Source of the DNA: Prostheceraeus crozeri | Taxonomy: Eukaryota; Platyhelminthes; Polycladida; Euryleptidae | Assembly: GCA_907163375.1 (NCBI GenBank) | Contig: CAJQUW010011313.1 | Location: 72,501-136,500, forward strand | Direction: 5' to 3' | Length of the DNA: 64,000 nucleotides | Shown: positions 38,671-50,401 of the stretch, piece after piece | Position numbering within the stretch: position 1 is the first letter of the stretch | How the letters are laid out: the number at the start of each line of letters is the position of its first letter | The notes under the pieces: model-generated | What the model saw: only the letters and a program-made list of their open reading frames with translations | What the model was told of the DNA's origin: nothing | Database searches by the model: none | Program-made: the position numbers and the translations under genes

Positions 38671-40499
38671 TAAATGCCCAACATCGATCTAGATCGACGC
38701 CTATCAACAAGCAGCTGTTGTTCATTTTTGCCCCACTAACTATGGAAGGAGCATTCTCATATTCATCAATCCTTCTGAGTATGTCAGGACAAACGTTCAA
38801 CCCTGAAGTTATTTGCAAACGCTGCTCATGTTTGAAATATGAATCATGCAGTAGATCAATTCATCTGTTTTCGTAATTCAAAATATTTTCATACCTGCTC
38901 AAAACATCATTTTAAATCAAATGCTCTTGTCTAGACATGAAAAATTCATTGTTATCCCAAACCGTTGGTAATAGATAGTTCAACCTCTGTCGCTGAAAAT
39001 CTTGATGACATTCGTCTGGAATTATTGATTAGCACAAACATCACCAAATTGAAAATGAAACTCAACACTATGCTATGTAATGAATTTGTGGGAACGAAGT
39101 ACAGTTCCTCCCTGCATAACTTGCAGACAATACCGAAATTTGCAATAAAACTTCAATGCTTGTCAGGTGTGCTACTTCCTTGTGGGAGTGATATCCTCAT
39201 CCTACCACGCTGATGAACTTCGGAGATACAATAAATTCAAGCAGAATTGTTTTCTATGGGAAACTACTGATTGGTTGCTGCAGACATCATTTCAACGTCA
39301 ACTGATGATATTTTCATTGACAGTAACCATTACCTCGATTGGCTCTGTCAATGATGAACACAGCTTCTATCGTTGTTGTACGATATTGTTCTAAATATTA
39401 AAAGTGCAGATGAGAGTGAAATCAACATACTGCGCGTGCAACGAGTGCGCTTATTTTGCTTTCCATAACGATATCAATAAATGAAAATTGATTATTTATA
39501 CGTGTTTAGACAGCAAATTGGAATTACCTTTTGTCTTGATGAATAAGTGGACAGCGCGCTATGACATTGTCATATAATCGAGATATTTATGAATTTAAAC
39601 GTCAATCAATATCTGAGGATTGACTGCTATTTTCAAACAGGGCGATCAATTTTTGAAGTGTAGATCTCTGCATTGATTCGATCTTAGACTTAAATTACAA
39701 ATCGATTACAGAAGCGCTTAATTGTGTTCTTCGTGTGACTGGAGATTTCTTACTTTTGGTGATAACATATGAGTAATTTTCCCCATAAGCTCACTAAGCT
39801 GATTACCACTCCTCGCTCTTTCGCTACTTTTACTGCGCCTTGATGCTGACAGTGACTGTCGAAGCGTTGGCCTGCACATACATTTTACCGTCACTATTTT
39901 ATTGAAACGTTCGGCCTACTAGAAGGAGTTGCTTTCTTTGATTTTTTGCCTCAATAAGCTGATGAAACTATTAGTTGCAGATGCTTCGTATCATTATACC
40001 TTCGGAAATTAAAAAATTACTTAAGAACATCGACCTATTTGTGACAGATTACTGGTTTTCTCGCAGTTATCGATAATTCGTCATCAAAGGAAAACTTAAG
40101 CAAATTAATGACTAGATTAAATCAAAGTATCTTTTTAAACATGATTTGAAAGCCTGATTCGGCGTAATATAATGCAATTAGGGGCAACAGAAGAAAATTT
40201 ACTGATCTTCATACGGCAACATATTATATAGATAAACAAGTTTTTGTACCACTGTATATGAGCAACCGGGTTTCCGGTTCTGCTAATGTCGGTCAGAGAA
40301 CGAGATTGCAAATCTCTTCAAGGTGTAAACATTTTCAGCTTGTTTTTCCGGTTGGAATGACCGACATCTGCAGTTTCCACCCTTTCTGATAATACCTGCC
40401 TACAGAAAAAGATTAGTTGTGCAATTTTAATCATTTTTTATTTATCTGCGATGCGAAATGTCACATGGCATGTTTTCTGAAAAAAACTTCTATCATTCA

Positions 40500-41588
40500 C
40501 AGACCTGCCAACCTTGAAACATAAAAATCCGGGACAAATTTTAGTACCGTAACTACCCGCGTATAGGACGATACCATGTATAGGACGCAGTGGATATTTG
40601 ACTCCAAAAGCGATGGAAAGACTGTGTGCCTGCGTATAGGACGTATCATAATTTTAATCCTTAATTTCCATTATTTTTTATAGAAACGGTGTCATTAAGT
40701 TAAGTCATCTCCATTCAATTGCTACGATCGCAGTGTGTGCTGATTCATGACTCACTCATCCTGTCAGTCAAAAATATTGATATATTGATAAATATTGACA
40801 AATATTGCAAGTACGAAATGTTTATAGGAAATTTTTGATAAATGCATTCTTTTTATAATAAATGTGTCAATGGATAAGACGCACCTGGGCTTTTAGGTCA
40901 ACTTCTGAAGAAAAAAAGTGCGTCCTATATGCGGGTATTTACGGTATTACCAAAATGGTCGAGTAGCAATCCCATTTCATCAGCTTTTCAACTCCATTTA
41001 TGATTTGGAATCAAAAGTAGAAAAATATCACTTATAAATGATAAATACGTCTATTTCATAACAGCAAGGCAACTGTGGACCATAAAAATTGTTAAACTAA
41101 AGGTCTACAAGACGGCGAATTTTGTCGATTATGATGGCAAATGATCGAATGAAAAAACATTTCGATATAGAGCAACTCTTGAAATCCTAACAGTTAAATC
41201 TCTGTCGTTGGTTAAATTCAGATTCCTACCCATAGGTTCGAGAAACCAAACTCTAAGATCAAGGCTACGGACGCTTTTATCTAGGATGCCGTGCAATGAA
41301 TTTAAAAACCTTTTTAAACTCGATAGAAGGAAATACATCCGGGCTACATAATGATTGATAAAAGACATCAGCGTGAAAAGACAATGCCACTAAGAAATCC
41401 ACAAACTTCATCATCATACATGTTTCCTTATCTTAGGATTGCGCGCGCAGCGCAAATTTTTGAAATATGCGTTCTTAAACGATCTAGAATTCATCTTAGG
41501 TTAATAAATTCAAAATCCGGGACAGCATTTTAACTTTTCCGGGACATCCGGGACTGTCCCGGAAAATCCGGGACAGTTGGTAGGTCTG
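40500..41588. mobile_element. CAG-ended DNA transposon with 6-bp target duplication (outer member of a nest)
   Basis: A 1,089-bp element. The left end is CAGACCTGCCAACC, and the right end read backwards is CAGACCTACCAACT. The motif CCGGGACA or its variants recurs near both ends (once at the left; several copies at 41516-41576). The hexamer CATTCA directly flanks both ends (40494-40499 and 41589-41594), a perfect 6-bp duplication. It contains a full second element (40547-40944). No transposase frame is seen. Six-base duplications are unusual among the common superfamilies, so I leave the class open. Confidence 0.82.
40547..40944. mobile_element. Nested 398-bp MITE with TA flanks
   Basis: This lies inside the element at 40500-41588. 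The left end is CCGTAACTACCCGCGTATAG, and the right end read backwards is CCGTAAATACCCGCATATAG. Both continue as GACG, so about 24 bases pair with two mismatches. TA lies directly outside each end (40545-40546 and 40945-40946). A second TATAGGACG occurs near 40580 and another at 40636, and GCGTCC/GACGC motifs recur inside. TA duplications and short termini suggest a Tc1/mariner/pogo-type MITE. It has no coding. Confidence 0.85.
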
Positions 41589-43986
41589 CATTCATACAAT
41601 AAAGCATTGTCCAATCACCATCGGCGATAATCATTACTACAGTTTTGCATCAATCAACAGACCGTAGAATGCTTATGAATGCCATTTCCACAATGATGAT
41701 TGCATCAATGATTAAAGCTGCTATCAATGTTAATAACAATGATTTCTAAATAACTCCGTCAGTGAACACTCAACTTCATCTGTCCGCTGGTTACGATAAA
41801 GTGAAGGTTGTTTTCGCAATTGCTATAGTCATTTACGTAATCTAGATTATGTGCAAAACATTCCAGAAGGCATTTAGAGCTCTTAGCGATTCATTGTATA
41901 CGAAAGCTTAACATTTTTGTCGATCTGAAGATGTTATGTTGATGCACTACAGTAGAACAGTAAAAGCTTAAGATGATGGTTCCTTATGATGATGATGAAG
42001 TTGGATGGAAGATGATGATATTATTATTATGATGGTTCCTTTTAATTATCTGCGTTTGTTAAGAAAAAACTTCTACGAGTGAAGTCTGCTTCAAAGCATT
42101 TCTAATTATTAATGTGGGTTATAACGCAATTCTACATATCGATAAAGAGTTGAAAAATGTTCACTGCAGCACGCTATTATCTATAAAACATCTCCTCTTA
42201 TTGTCACAACTTGGCTTGAAAAAAGCATTTTATTCTGATTTGTTCCATGTACACGTTAGGAGGACTTTTCATGTTGTACCAGGGCTATTTTCATTACTGA
42301 AAAACAGTAAAATTGCAAGCCAGAAAGTGCTGAAGGTCAGCAGTAATTCCAAAGTCCATCTCCACGGGAAACACGTTTCATGAATAAATCAGTTACACCT
42401 ATAGATATCCGATTTTCACTGGATTTGAATGGTAGGAAGCTTTTTGATCAGCTGCTCATTTTAGGTACTGATTTATGTCAATGTCTTGAAAATAATCAAA
42501 CTTATGAAACATGCAGACAAGCAATAAGATTTCCTTCGATATCGGAAGTCATGGAAGAAGGATATCTGAGACACATGCGGTGGAAGCAGCACATGGAATG
42601 AATAAGAAAGGTTTTTGCGAAGAAGGAGGAAGGAACCAGATCAGCTAGAAGATCATGAATGACCTAGTTTAACGCCGCACTGGATTACATGTGTCAACTC
42701 CAACTTAAAAAAGACGCACAAGATAAGCGGAAGTTGAAGATCAAGAGAATGTAGTCCAACCTAGCGGAGTCTAGAAGACGATGTTGAATGGGCAGGTGAG
42801 TGAGTGAGCAATGGCTAAACATTCTCATCTTTAAGGCAGTGATTGGCAAATTCATTTATCAAAAAACTTTATTTTTGAAGTCAATAACTTTAAAGCATTC
42901 ACAACAAGGCAAGGTACTGTAATTGAAAACATTTTAACAGCCATGGAGGCCATCCTTTTGGTGCTGCGAATCCTGCAGCGTTTCACCACGGTCTAGCATT
43001 GTTTCAGGATATCTGTCCGTGTTAGTCTTTCATGTTATACCTTGTCGGATTCAATGGTTATTACACAATGAAATTTTAATCCACGTTAAGAGTAAATATA
43101 TAATAAATTGGTTGCACATTGTCATCATCGTACTATACTTGTTTCACATTATATTAAATGCATGAATAAATTCAAGTGAAGATCAACTATATTGCAAGCA
43201 CAATTCCTAAGATATCAATGATCGACTGAAATTATTAGGCTGATAGAGTCGATGAAAATTTAGTAAAACTTTGTACTAGCTAATGGAATTCCCAGCATTT
43301 GTTGACCGACAATAAGGTTTCATATTCGACCAGCTGCCTTGAAACTGCCTTGAATTAAGATAGCGCTAGTGATCTGATAAAAAAAATAACAAATAGCCAA
43401 GGAAATTCATTACTATTTCAAATCAATGAAATACTTTTTCATGTTTGTCAGCAGATTGAAATATATATTTAATATATGAATTCAGTTAGTCATTAATGTC
43501 TGTCAAAAAATCCCTTACAGATTTTTGAATATATTCGATGAGTAATTATTCTCAAAACATGCTGAGGATTGTACACTGTGTAGATAAGAACAGAAAATAA
43601 TTGCTATGCAAAATTTTAGGTTAAGACTATAACGAGCTTGAGATGTTCATTGAGGGTGACATTAACTTCTCAAACCAGATGTTGATAACACATTGTGGGC
43701 AATAACCTGTCTGTTTGCATTAAAACTCATCAGCGAGACAATGTTTGCTGTCTGAAGACAGTAGCAGAAGATTCGATGGGAAGTGATAAAGAGGATTACA
43801 GAGAACTCAATATGCCGAGACAACATCTTCAGCTTGAAGTGCATAAAATCCGCTTTACGAGTCTAAATGGAAAGAGGTTTCGAAAGTCTCAAGAGAAAAT
43901 AAAAATAACAAAATGATAATTAAATAGTAACGATCCAGATCAAAGAAAATTCGTTCCTCAGTCTATAGCGCTGGTGTGAGAGAAAT

Positions 43987-44391
43987 TTAGTGAATAGAAA
44001 GTAGAGAGATCATTTTGAGAACTTCCTCAGACAATTTTGGATCGCTGCTTGAGACAATGAGAAGTTTTACAAGTATCTGCATTGCAATGCACTTATTACC
44101 GTAATTCATGTGATCACTACGACACATTGGTTGAAAGATGCAGTTTTCAACAATGATAAAAAGTTCTGATCTGCTTGTAAACTGAAGTGAATGTATGGGT
44201 TGAGTGGTCGCAACAGTGGTGGAATTTACAGGTTGAATAAAACTTAGAACAATTCTGCCCTCCGAAAGCAAGGCAAAGTGAGTGACTACCAGAAATGTGA
44301 AGGCAGGAGTGCAGGTGAACTTTGTGATGGAGCTTGCGCTGCCAATGCCTTCATTATACAAGTATGGTGAATGAACAAGTTTCATCAACAT
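43987..44391 (-). other. Unrecognised 134-codon frame with helical C-terminal half
   Basis: An ATG-started frame on the minus strand within the MCU intron. The C-terminal half (NKCIAMQILVKLLIVSSSDP, then KLSEEVLKMISLLS) has the amphipathic spacing of alpha-solenoid (HEAT/ARM-like) repeats, and its G+C looks a little higher than its surroundings. I cannot name a family. It ends at a TAA with no donor, so if real it would be a terminal exon or a retrocopy remnant. No AATAAA was seen shortly after the stop. A SINE copy begins 35 bp upstream on the other side (44426). Chance remains the simplest reading. Confidence 0.2.
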
Positions 44392-44425
44392 TCATATCAC
44401 ACAGTAAACCTGATATCAAGTCTCT

Positions 44426-44580
44426 CATCTCCTTGGCACAGTGGTTAAGTACATAGCATGATCATCTTTTGGTCTAGAGGTCGAGCCCCGAAAGTGTCAT
44501 TGGAAGTCGAAAGGAAGGGCATCCGGGTTGAACGCATCTCAACGGTCCACAAAAGTTAGACGGTGTCAGCACCTTCCGAT
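44426..44580 (+). mobile_element. SINE family A, copy 6
   Basis: A plus-strand copy with CTTGGCACAGTGGTTAAGTA, GAGGTCGAGCCCCGAAAGTG, TCATTGGAAGTCGAAAGGAA and GGGCATCCGG, followed by a diverged 3' half ending in GTGTCAGCACCTTCC. It is antisense to MCU. Confidence 0.82.
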
Positions 44581-45541
44581 AAACCATGTTCCAAACAGTG
44601 CAATTGAATCTTGAAGTGATGTGTACTACGTCACTAAAACATCTATTGTGTGTACAGAAAGATTTGACAATTATACTCTCCTCTCCGTGGCAATAGTGAT
44701 CAATCATCATAAGATTGTATATTGAATTCCATTATCCCATTTTCTTATGTTTCTCACATCGATTGTAACCAGCACATGAGAGTCGGTGAATGGACCTCGT
44801 AGAAGCAGATAAGTCAGCAGAATGCTGTTTTTCTTATTTGTGTGACGTTCCTAACGCGAAATGCACCGATTGCAAGTTGAAGTGGTACTTTTCACTAGGA
44901 GTGAACACCTGTTAATCAGTTAGAATTGCAACCTGACAAACGTATCAATTTGATATACTAACTGTCCTTTATCCGCAACCTATCGCTGAAAGCGGAGAAG
45001 TGGAAGCAATTTGTCTGGGAACGAAATCAACTAAAATAGACTGCCCTTGAGATGGAATGGTAAATTGAATTGGTAAAGAGATTCAGAGCTGAGTAGTTTC
45101 TGTGAATTCGTATACAAATAAGGAAAAAGGTAAAGAAAATTCTTTCTAGCTATGACAGAACAAAGAAATTAGGTCGGTCAGAAGTTCAGGGAAAGATGAC
45201 GCAATCTTCAGTTTTCCTTATCCGGTTTTCAGGATTGACCAGGAGAGTGGACGAAGAGGTAGATCATTACACTTAGGCTACCACGATTATTACAGCATCC
45301 TTTAACTTGACGCAGGAAATGGCCACCAAATACAGAGTGAACCGGTTCTCTCTTGCTGGAAAACAAGTCCCTTCATAGTAAGCATTTCTGCTTCTTTTCA
45401 GAAAAAATAAAGACATCGCAACTGAGCGGCAGATGTCGATAAAGACACTCAAACAGCCACGATGTTTCCCCAGACTCATCGTCATCGCGCTGTGCTACCG
45501 ATCGACCTCAGTAGAGACATGCCATTGCTAGGATGTCTCGA

Positions 45542-45573
45542 CGACGACAGGTATAAATGTGTACCTGTCGTTG
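45542..45573. repeat. Short stem-loop
   Basis: CGACGACAGGTA and TACCTGTCGTTG pair at 11 of 12 positions around an 8-base loop (TAAATGTG). It lies inside the large MCU intron with no element around it that I can see. Confidence 0.6.
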
Positions 45574-47904
45574 CGATCGGCATGCTTTGTGCGTTTGAGA
45601 CTTAGGGATCCATGCATTGTATCCTATTAATCAAATAATAGGAGCTGTCGTGTACAAGTTGTAACCGATAATTGAGATACAATGATGAAGGCATTGAAGA
45701 TAGCTCATTTTTGTATTCGATTCAATTGCTAGCTCTGCCATAAGTAGAATCTTTGTACGGACGCATTCCGCACATATTCACGTTTCTTATTCCTTGCGGT
45801 TTTGATGAGCCCAGATGGGCGGCAAATTTCAATGGGCTCGATTCCAACCTCAATCGACTGTCTTCACAAAATTCACAGAAGGGAATACGAAAAATTTGGC
45901 ATTTGAGCACGGTTAAATGAAGCATTCTGAAAATTGCGGCTCATCAAAACTGAATCAATCTGCATTGCTTGAATGATAAAAGGAATGTACGAGTACACTG
46001 TATTTGAACATAATGTTAAAGGCGAAGTTCTACAGAAAGTGACGCGAGTGCTCAAATTCAGGACTCCTGGCAATATGATAGGGACACCTCCTGTTTCTGT
46101 AAAAAAAGCTAGCACATCATTTTCCTTTTCGCCAAAAACAAACAATCCAAATTTACTTCTTGGCTGAAAGTATGCTATGATTCTTTGTTTTGGAGACTTT
46201 TGTGAAAGACAACATTAATTTCATTTGACAATGCAGTGTGGTGTTAAAAAATTGCATTGAAAAGAACGTTCTAAGGAAATGCCTTGAGCTCAACAAAATG
46301 TCGAACATTTGTGTGTAGTTCATAAAAGAAATGAGAAAAATAACTCGTACTTGCAATGTATTCAACTTACTCTATGATTTCACGCTGGGTTATGGCATTC
46401 AATATTATCCCAATATTTAGGCGAAATAGTAGATATGGATATACTCATCTTTCATTATGTAAATATAATGCATAATTTAGTTTTAATCAGGACACTCGAC
46501 ATTCATTAATTTTTGCAGCGACGCCATGCTTCAGGTTGAAGGAACGCAGGTTTGAAATGTCTAAATCCACAAAGTTTCACAGCTCTACGTAATCTATTAA
46601 TTGATTGTCACAAATATTGGCATTTCTATGATGTGTAAAATGAATTTGAACTGAGAAAACAATTATTTAATCCGCTTTCTCAAATTACTCGCATTTTATA
46701 TCATTATTATTCAAGTAAACAATATACGTAGGTGACTATTTTGTATAGAAAGTAGGAAAGTAATTCGTTCTCGAAGTGCAATTTGACAATTATTTCATAG
46801 CTACATTTGTTTGAGAATTGTCAAACATTGCAATAATTAATATTTCATAACTCAAACACTTCATGAGACACCATTCAAACACCTATTAAAGTCTGCAAGC
46901 TACTGATGAGGAAAGTTTCGGAAATAAAAACAAGAAAGGAATAATGAAAATATTGTTTCTTAGTCGTTAGTGATGAAATTCGACAACTACAGTTTTGACT
47001 ACATGACGAGGTATCGAAAGCCTCACTACCGATAATTACATGGATTTTATGGCAAATCCTCATTATTTTCTTCATACTGGAACACGCAAATGGGGGTCCC
47101 ACCGCTTTTGTAGAAAACTACGTTGTCATAAGCCACAAAAATTTAATAATCATATTTAGAACTTATCTGAAAAACATCTCTAAAAACTCCATCGTCATTG
47201 CTCTCTTCTCTCACCGGTGGACTGTGGTGAAATGTCAGGCTGTTTTGGTGGAGCATTGTGATACTTTTAGCATCGATGAAATGCAGTTTAGTTTTTGCAT
47301 GGATTGACCACATAATCAAAAGATTGTTCAGCTAATTCCCTTGAAATTGTGCAACAAAGACAAAAAGTATTTTTATTGCTTATATTCATTATGTCTCACG
47401 TAAATTATTTAATTACTTTCTACCTCGTTTTACGTCTCTTCTTTACGGTTCCAGGGCTGGAGGAAGTTGTACATTACACAACCTATTTATCACATTCGCC
47501 ATACTGACTAGTAACAACCCCTAAACGCAAATCACAAATGTCAAAAAGATGGTATTTCGTTGTCAGTTTAGATGCAACAGGATTATTGATAGTTTTCGAT
47601 CCAAAAGTTATATTTCAGTTTGACTATTTCTAATAACTACAATCACATCAAATACTTTCGGATAGAAATTCTTATCACACATTTGATCACGTCCTTGCTC
47701 TATGAACCTTGAAGACTGATGAAAAGGAGACAGTGACTTTCACTTCAGACTTTCGAGACATCAGCAGATACTAAGCTTCCCATTGGTAATTTCATTCGCG
47801 TAGAAAGATTGCTACGGGACACTCACGTACACAAATCTACGTTCGCAAACTATTAGACAGCAAATCCATTAGAGAGTAAATTCAGTCATGGAATGATTTC
47901 TTAC

Positions 47905-48009
47905 TTTGCAAGGGAGAGCGCACCGGATACGTCCGTTCATTGATGTGAATTTCAAAATCATTTGTCAGGAGCTGTTCGATACTGTTCGACCGCGCAATGC
48001 GGATTCCGT
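47905..48009 (-). CDS. MCU: MCU internal exon (N-terminal domain, second part)
   Basis: A 105-nt internal exon, next after 55117-54947. It is bounded by acceptor tttatttccag and donor A|GTAAGA. Two bases complete an Asp codon split by the upstream intron, giving YTT-D-GIRIA. Then come 34 codons and one base of the next codon. The peptide reads GIRIARSNSIEQLLTNDF then EIHINERTYPVRSPLQ, matching the second half of the MCU N-terminal domain (human about 131-165). The split Asp aligns with human Asp131, one of two acidic residues reported to form the divalent-cation-binding patch. The partner, human Asp147, aligns with Asn here (LLTNDF versus LLLDDF). Phase, length and alignment all agree with the flanking exons, so this is a working exon and not a pseudogene fragment. 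Confidence 0.95.
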
Positions 48010-50220
48010 CTGGAAATAAATGATTAATCATGATGTAAATTAGCCAAGCACAGGAAAATGATGAAAAAATCTGCATATTAACAAAGTTATAATTGAATCT
48101 CCGGAGTTCTCAGGGAACTTTATCAACATTCATCAGTATTTCCGCTTCACCAATTTGATAGCATCGGCGATAGAGTACAATTCCAGAGATTATTTCACCA
48201 AATTGCGACAGGCTCGGGTGCACGCGCACCAATGACATAAAGAGATCATTGTACTCGCAACATATGCAGTTGAGTCCTGCAAATTCAATCTGTTCTCATA
48301 AAATGATTTAACTTTGTTGTTGTTAAAATGAATTATATTCCCCATCATATTAAGATGAGCTATTTCCGGAGTCAGATTATGTAGAGTGCGCGATTCATTT
48401 TATATTCATTCGACTATCAATTGCAGCAAACATAATTCCACCACCAGCCTCATGCTAGACGACATGTAACTCAGAATTCATTTGGGTCGTAGGCTTTGGA
48501 ATTCCCTTCCTTAAGACTGTCGGTGTGAATACCGTTTTCAATATTCTCATGAAATTGTTGAGAAGCAGGGAGCTTGTTTCGGTTCACTTAATTTACTGAT
48601 TTGAGTGCTGCGTTGGTTTCTTTGAAGGTGTGATATTTATTACTCTTTGATTGTGATCTCATAGATCAGATTTTATGGTCAAAATAAAGAAGTATTTTGC
48701 AGAATCAAAATGCATACTCACTGTCCATCTTAATGAAGACAACAAGCAAATTTGAGATTTCAATTAGCTCCAATCTACATGATACCTTAGAAGATACATT
48801 ACATGCATTTTTGCTAGTTTATTTGATGCTAAACAAAGACCATCGCAATGAGATATCTGATATAAATCATGTGCGATATTTTCGAAAATCTATCACAAAA
48901 TAGAGGTAATTATTAAGTGTTGCATTAAATTAATTATTCGATTCTTCTCCGGCAACGATAATTCGACTAACAAATTTCTTCCATTCATGAATGGTAGACA
49001 TGATGACAATAAGCTGCAACGATGAGATTTATCTTGCGAAATATAATAATTTTGTAAAGGTCATAACAATAATCATCTGACTGAATGAACTCCAGCGTTG
49101 TCCTTACTTTAAGTTAAGAGGACATTACATGATCGAATCATGTTTGGATCGCTACACAATAGGGAACAATGTCACACTAATCTAAAACAGATAAAACAAA
49201 ATTCCCCGTTCTACTGTTATGTCAATATCGATCAATAAAGTACAATAGACAGAAATAAGAGAGCAGACTAATTGGTTTCTACCGACAATTATGAACATTT
49301 GAGGAGTTGCGGAACAATATACGAGCTACTGATTTTGAATCGACATCAACTCAACTAGCATAGCATTTCGCTAATTAAATCATTATGCTTAGTCTGTTTT
49401 CAGGTTGACCGCATAATCCAGAGTGGATTATGTTTTAAATAAATTGTTAAAAGCAGTGCTTAAAACACGCTGAAAAGAATGATCAAAACATGTATTTTAA
49501 AAAGCGATTGTAACTCTTTAAATTGGTAGCCGCAATATCATGCAACCATCATAACGGTTCGCTACCATCAACCGTTAGGAGGTGCTGGACGCCGACCTTC
49601 TGCCTTCTGATAGTAACCACCAATGCGAAGTGGACATGGATTGATAACATTGACAACATTATCTGCATGGCATCTCGTCTCTTCTATGCAATGAGAGAAG
49701 TGAGACGTTTTCTGTAGAGGTGCAGGCATTGTTTACATATGGTTATACGAGTATATATACTTTTATATACTCAATACACCTTGTAGAATAACCTTCAAGC
49801 AAATATGTCTTTAATTTTTGTACCCAATATATTCCACACGTCATTGTGATGATGCAATTGAAAATATCATCTTTTACTGCTTGGCGCTTCCTCCGCTATA
49901 GATGGAACACTACATGGAGCTGCATAGTAGCTTCAGGAAATCACAGCATGACGAAACTTTACTTTTCCCGTTCATGCGATGTGTCAGTCAGTCAAAGTGA
50001 ACTTTTGTAAAACCGCAAGGAACAGAGGAGGCGCCGAGCAGTAAATGATGATATTTCATTCACACCATTAAAATGATGTGGAACAAAAGGTAAAAAACAT
50101 TAATCTCTTAATCAGCAGAACAATCAATGGGCACCAACAAACAAACTTATCTTATTTACCATGTTGGATTCTTAATAGCCAAATCAATAGAAAGAAACAA
50201 TCATGCCAAGAAACTTTTAA

Positions 50221-50401
50221 TATTTCGATGGTTGAAACATGGCACAAATCAACTGGTCCAATAAAATATTCAACCGGTTTCGAATCTGAGTATGTCGACG
50301 ACTCTGATGAAGGTTAAGAGCGGTTGACCGACTCTTTTCCGAAGCCGGTTGAATAAAGGCTTGGATCAGTTGATTTCTAAGACGTTTTAACCATCGAAAT
50401 A
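50221..50401. repeat. 181-bp fold-back hairpin with 60-bp arms
   Basis: The left arm is 50221-50280 and the right arm 50341-50401. They pair without gaps at about 47 of 60 positions, with the ends best kept (ATTTCGATGG outside, CAACCGG inside). The loop of about 60 bases contains its own palindromes (GTCGAC, and AAGAG/CTCTT around CGGT/ACCG). It lies within the 6.9-kb MCU intron. No element family is recognised. Confidence 0.88.

Larger units (their letters stand above)
8265..47904 (-). other. MCU: 39.6-kb MCU intron packed with mobile elements
   Basis: A complete intron from donor GTAAGA (47904-47899) to acceptor AG (8266-8265), 39,640 bp. It holds most of the SINEs, the LINE, the transposase remnant, both nested transposon pairs, the motif cluster and a long hairpin, each listed separately. 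Nothing further is seen in these stretches: 9245-10790, 10985-12340, 12500-13030, 13770-15000, 15440-19800, 19895-20790, 20880-22025, 22600-23115, 23305-24390, 24990-25930, 27910-28770, 28965-29480, 29640-33025, 33055-33985, 34180-35010, 35800-36795, 38675-40495, 41600-43980 and 44585-47895. Weak tRNA-like or hAT-like scraps cannot be excluded there. Confidence 0.85.

Noticed and set aside
40281-40376. ATGTCGGTCA/TGACCGACAT inverted pair
   Set aside because: A real short inverted repeat, but with a long spacer and no other element feature. Likely chance.
42114-42790. Two adjacent plus-strand frames and a Lys/Arg-rich tail suggesting a LINE 3' end
   Set aside because: No YLG or LYGCE-type block or other diagnostic motif, and the tail is interrupted by stops. 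Too weak to call.
43695-43916. Frame whose translation begins like an N-myristoylation site (GNNLSVC)
   Set aside because: The first codon is GTG, not ATG, so the animal gene would not start there. No family match.
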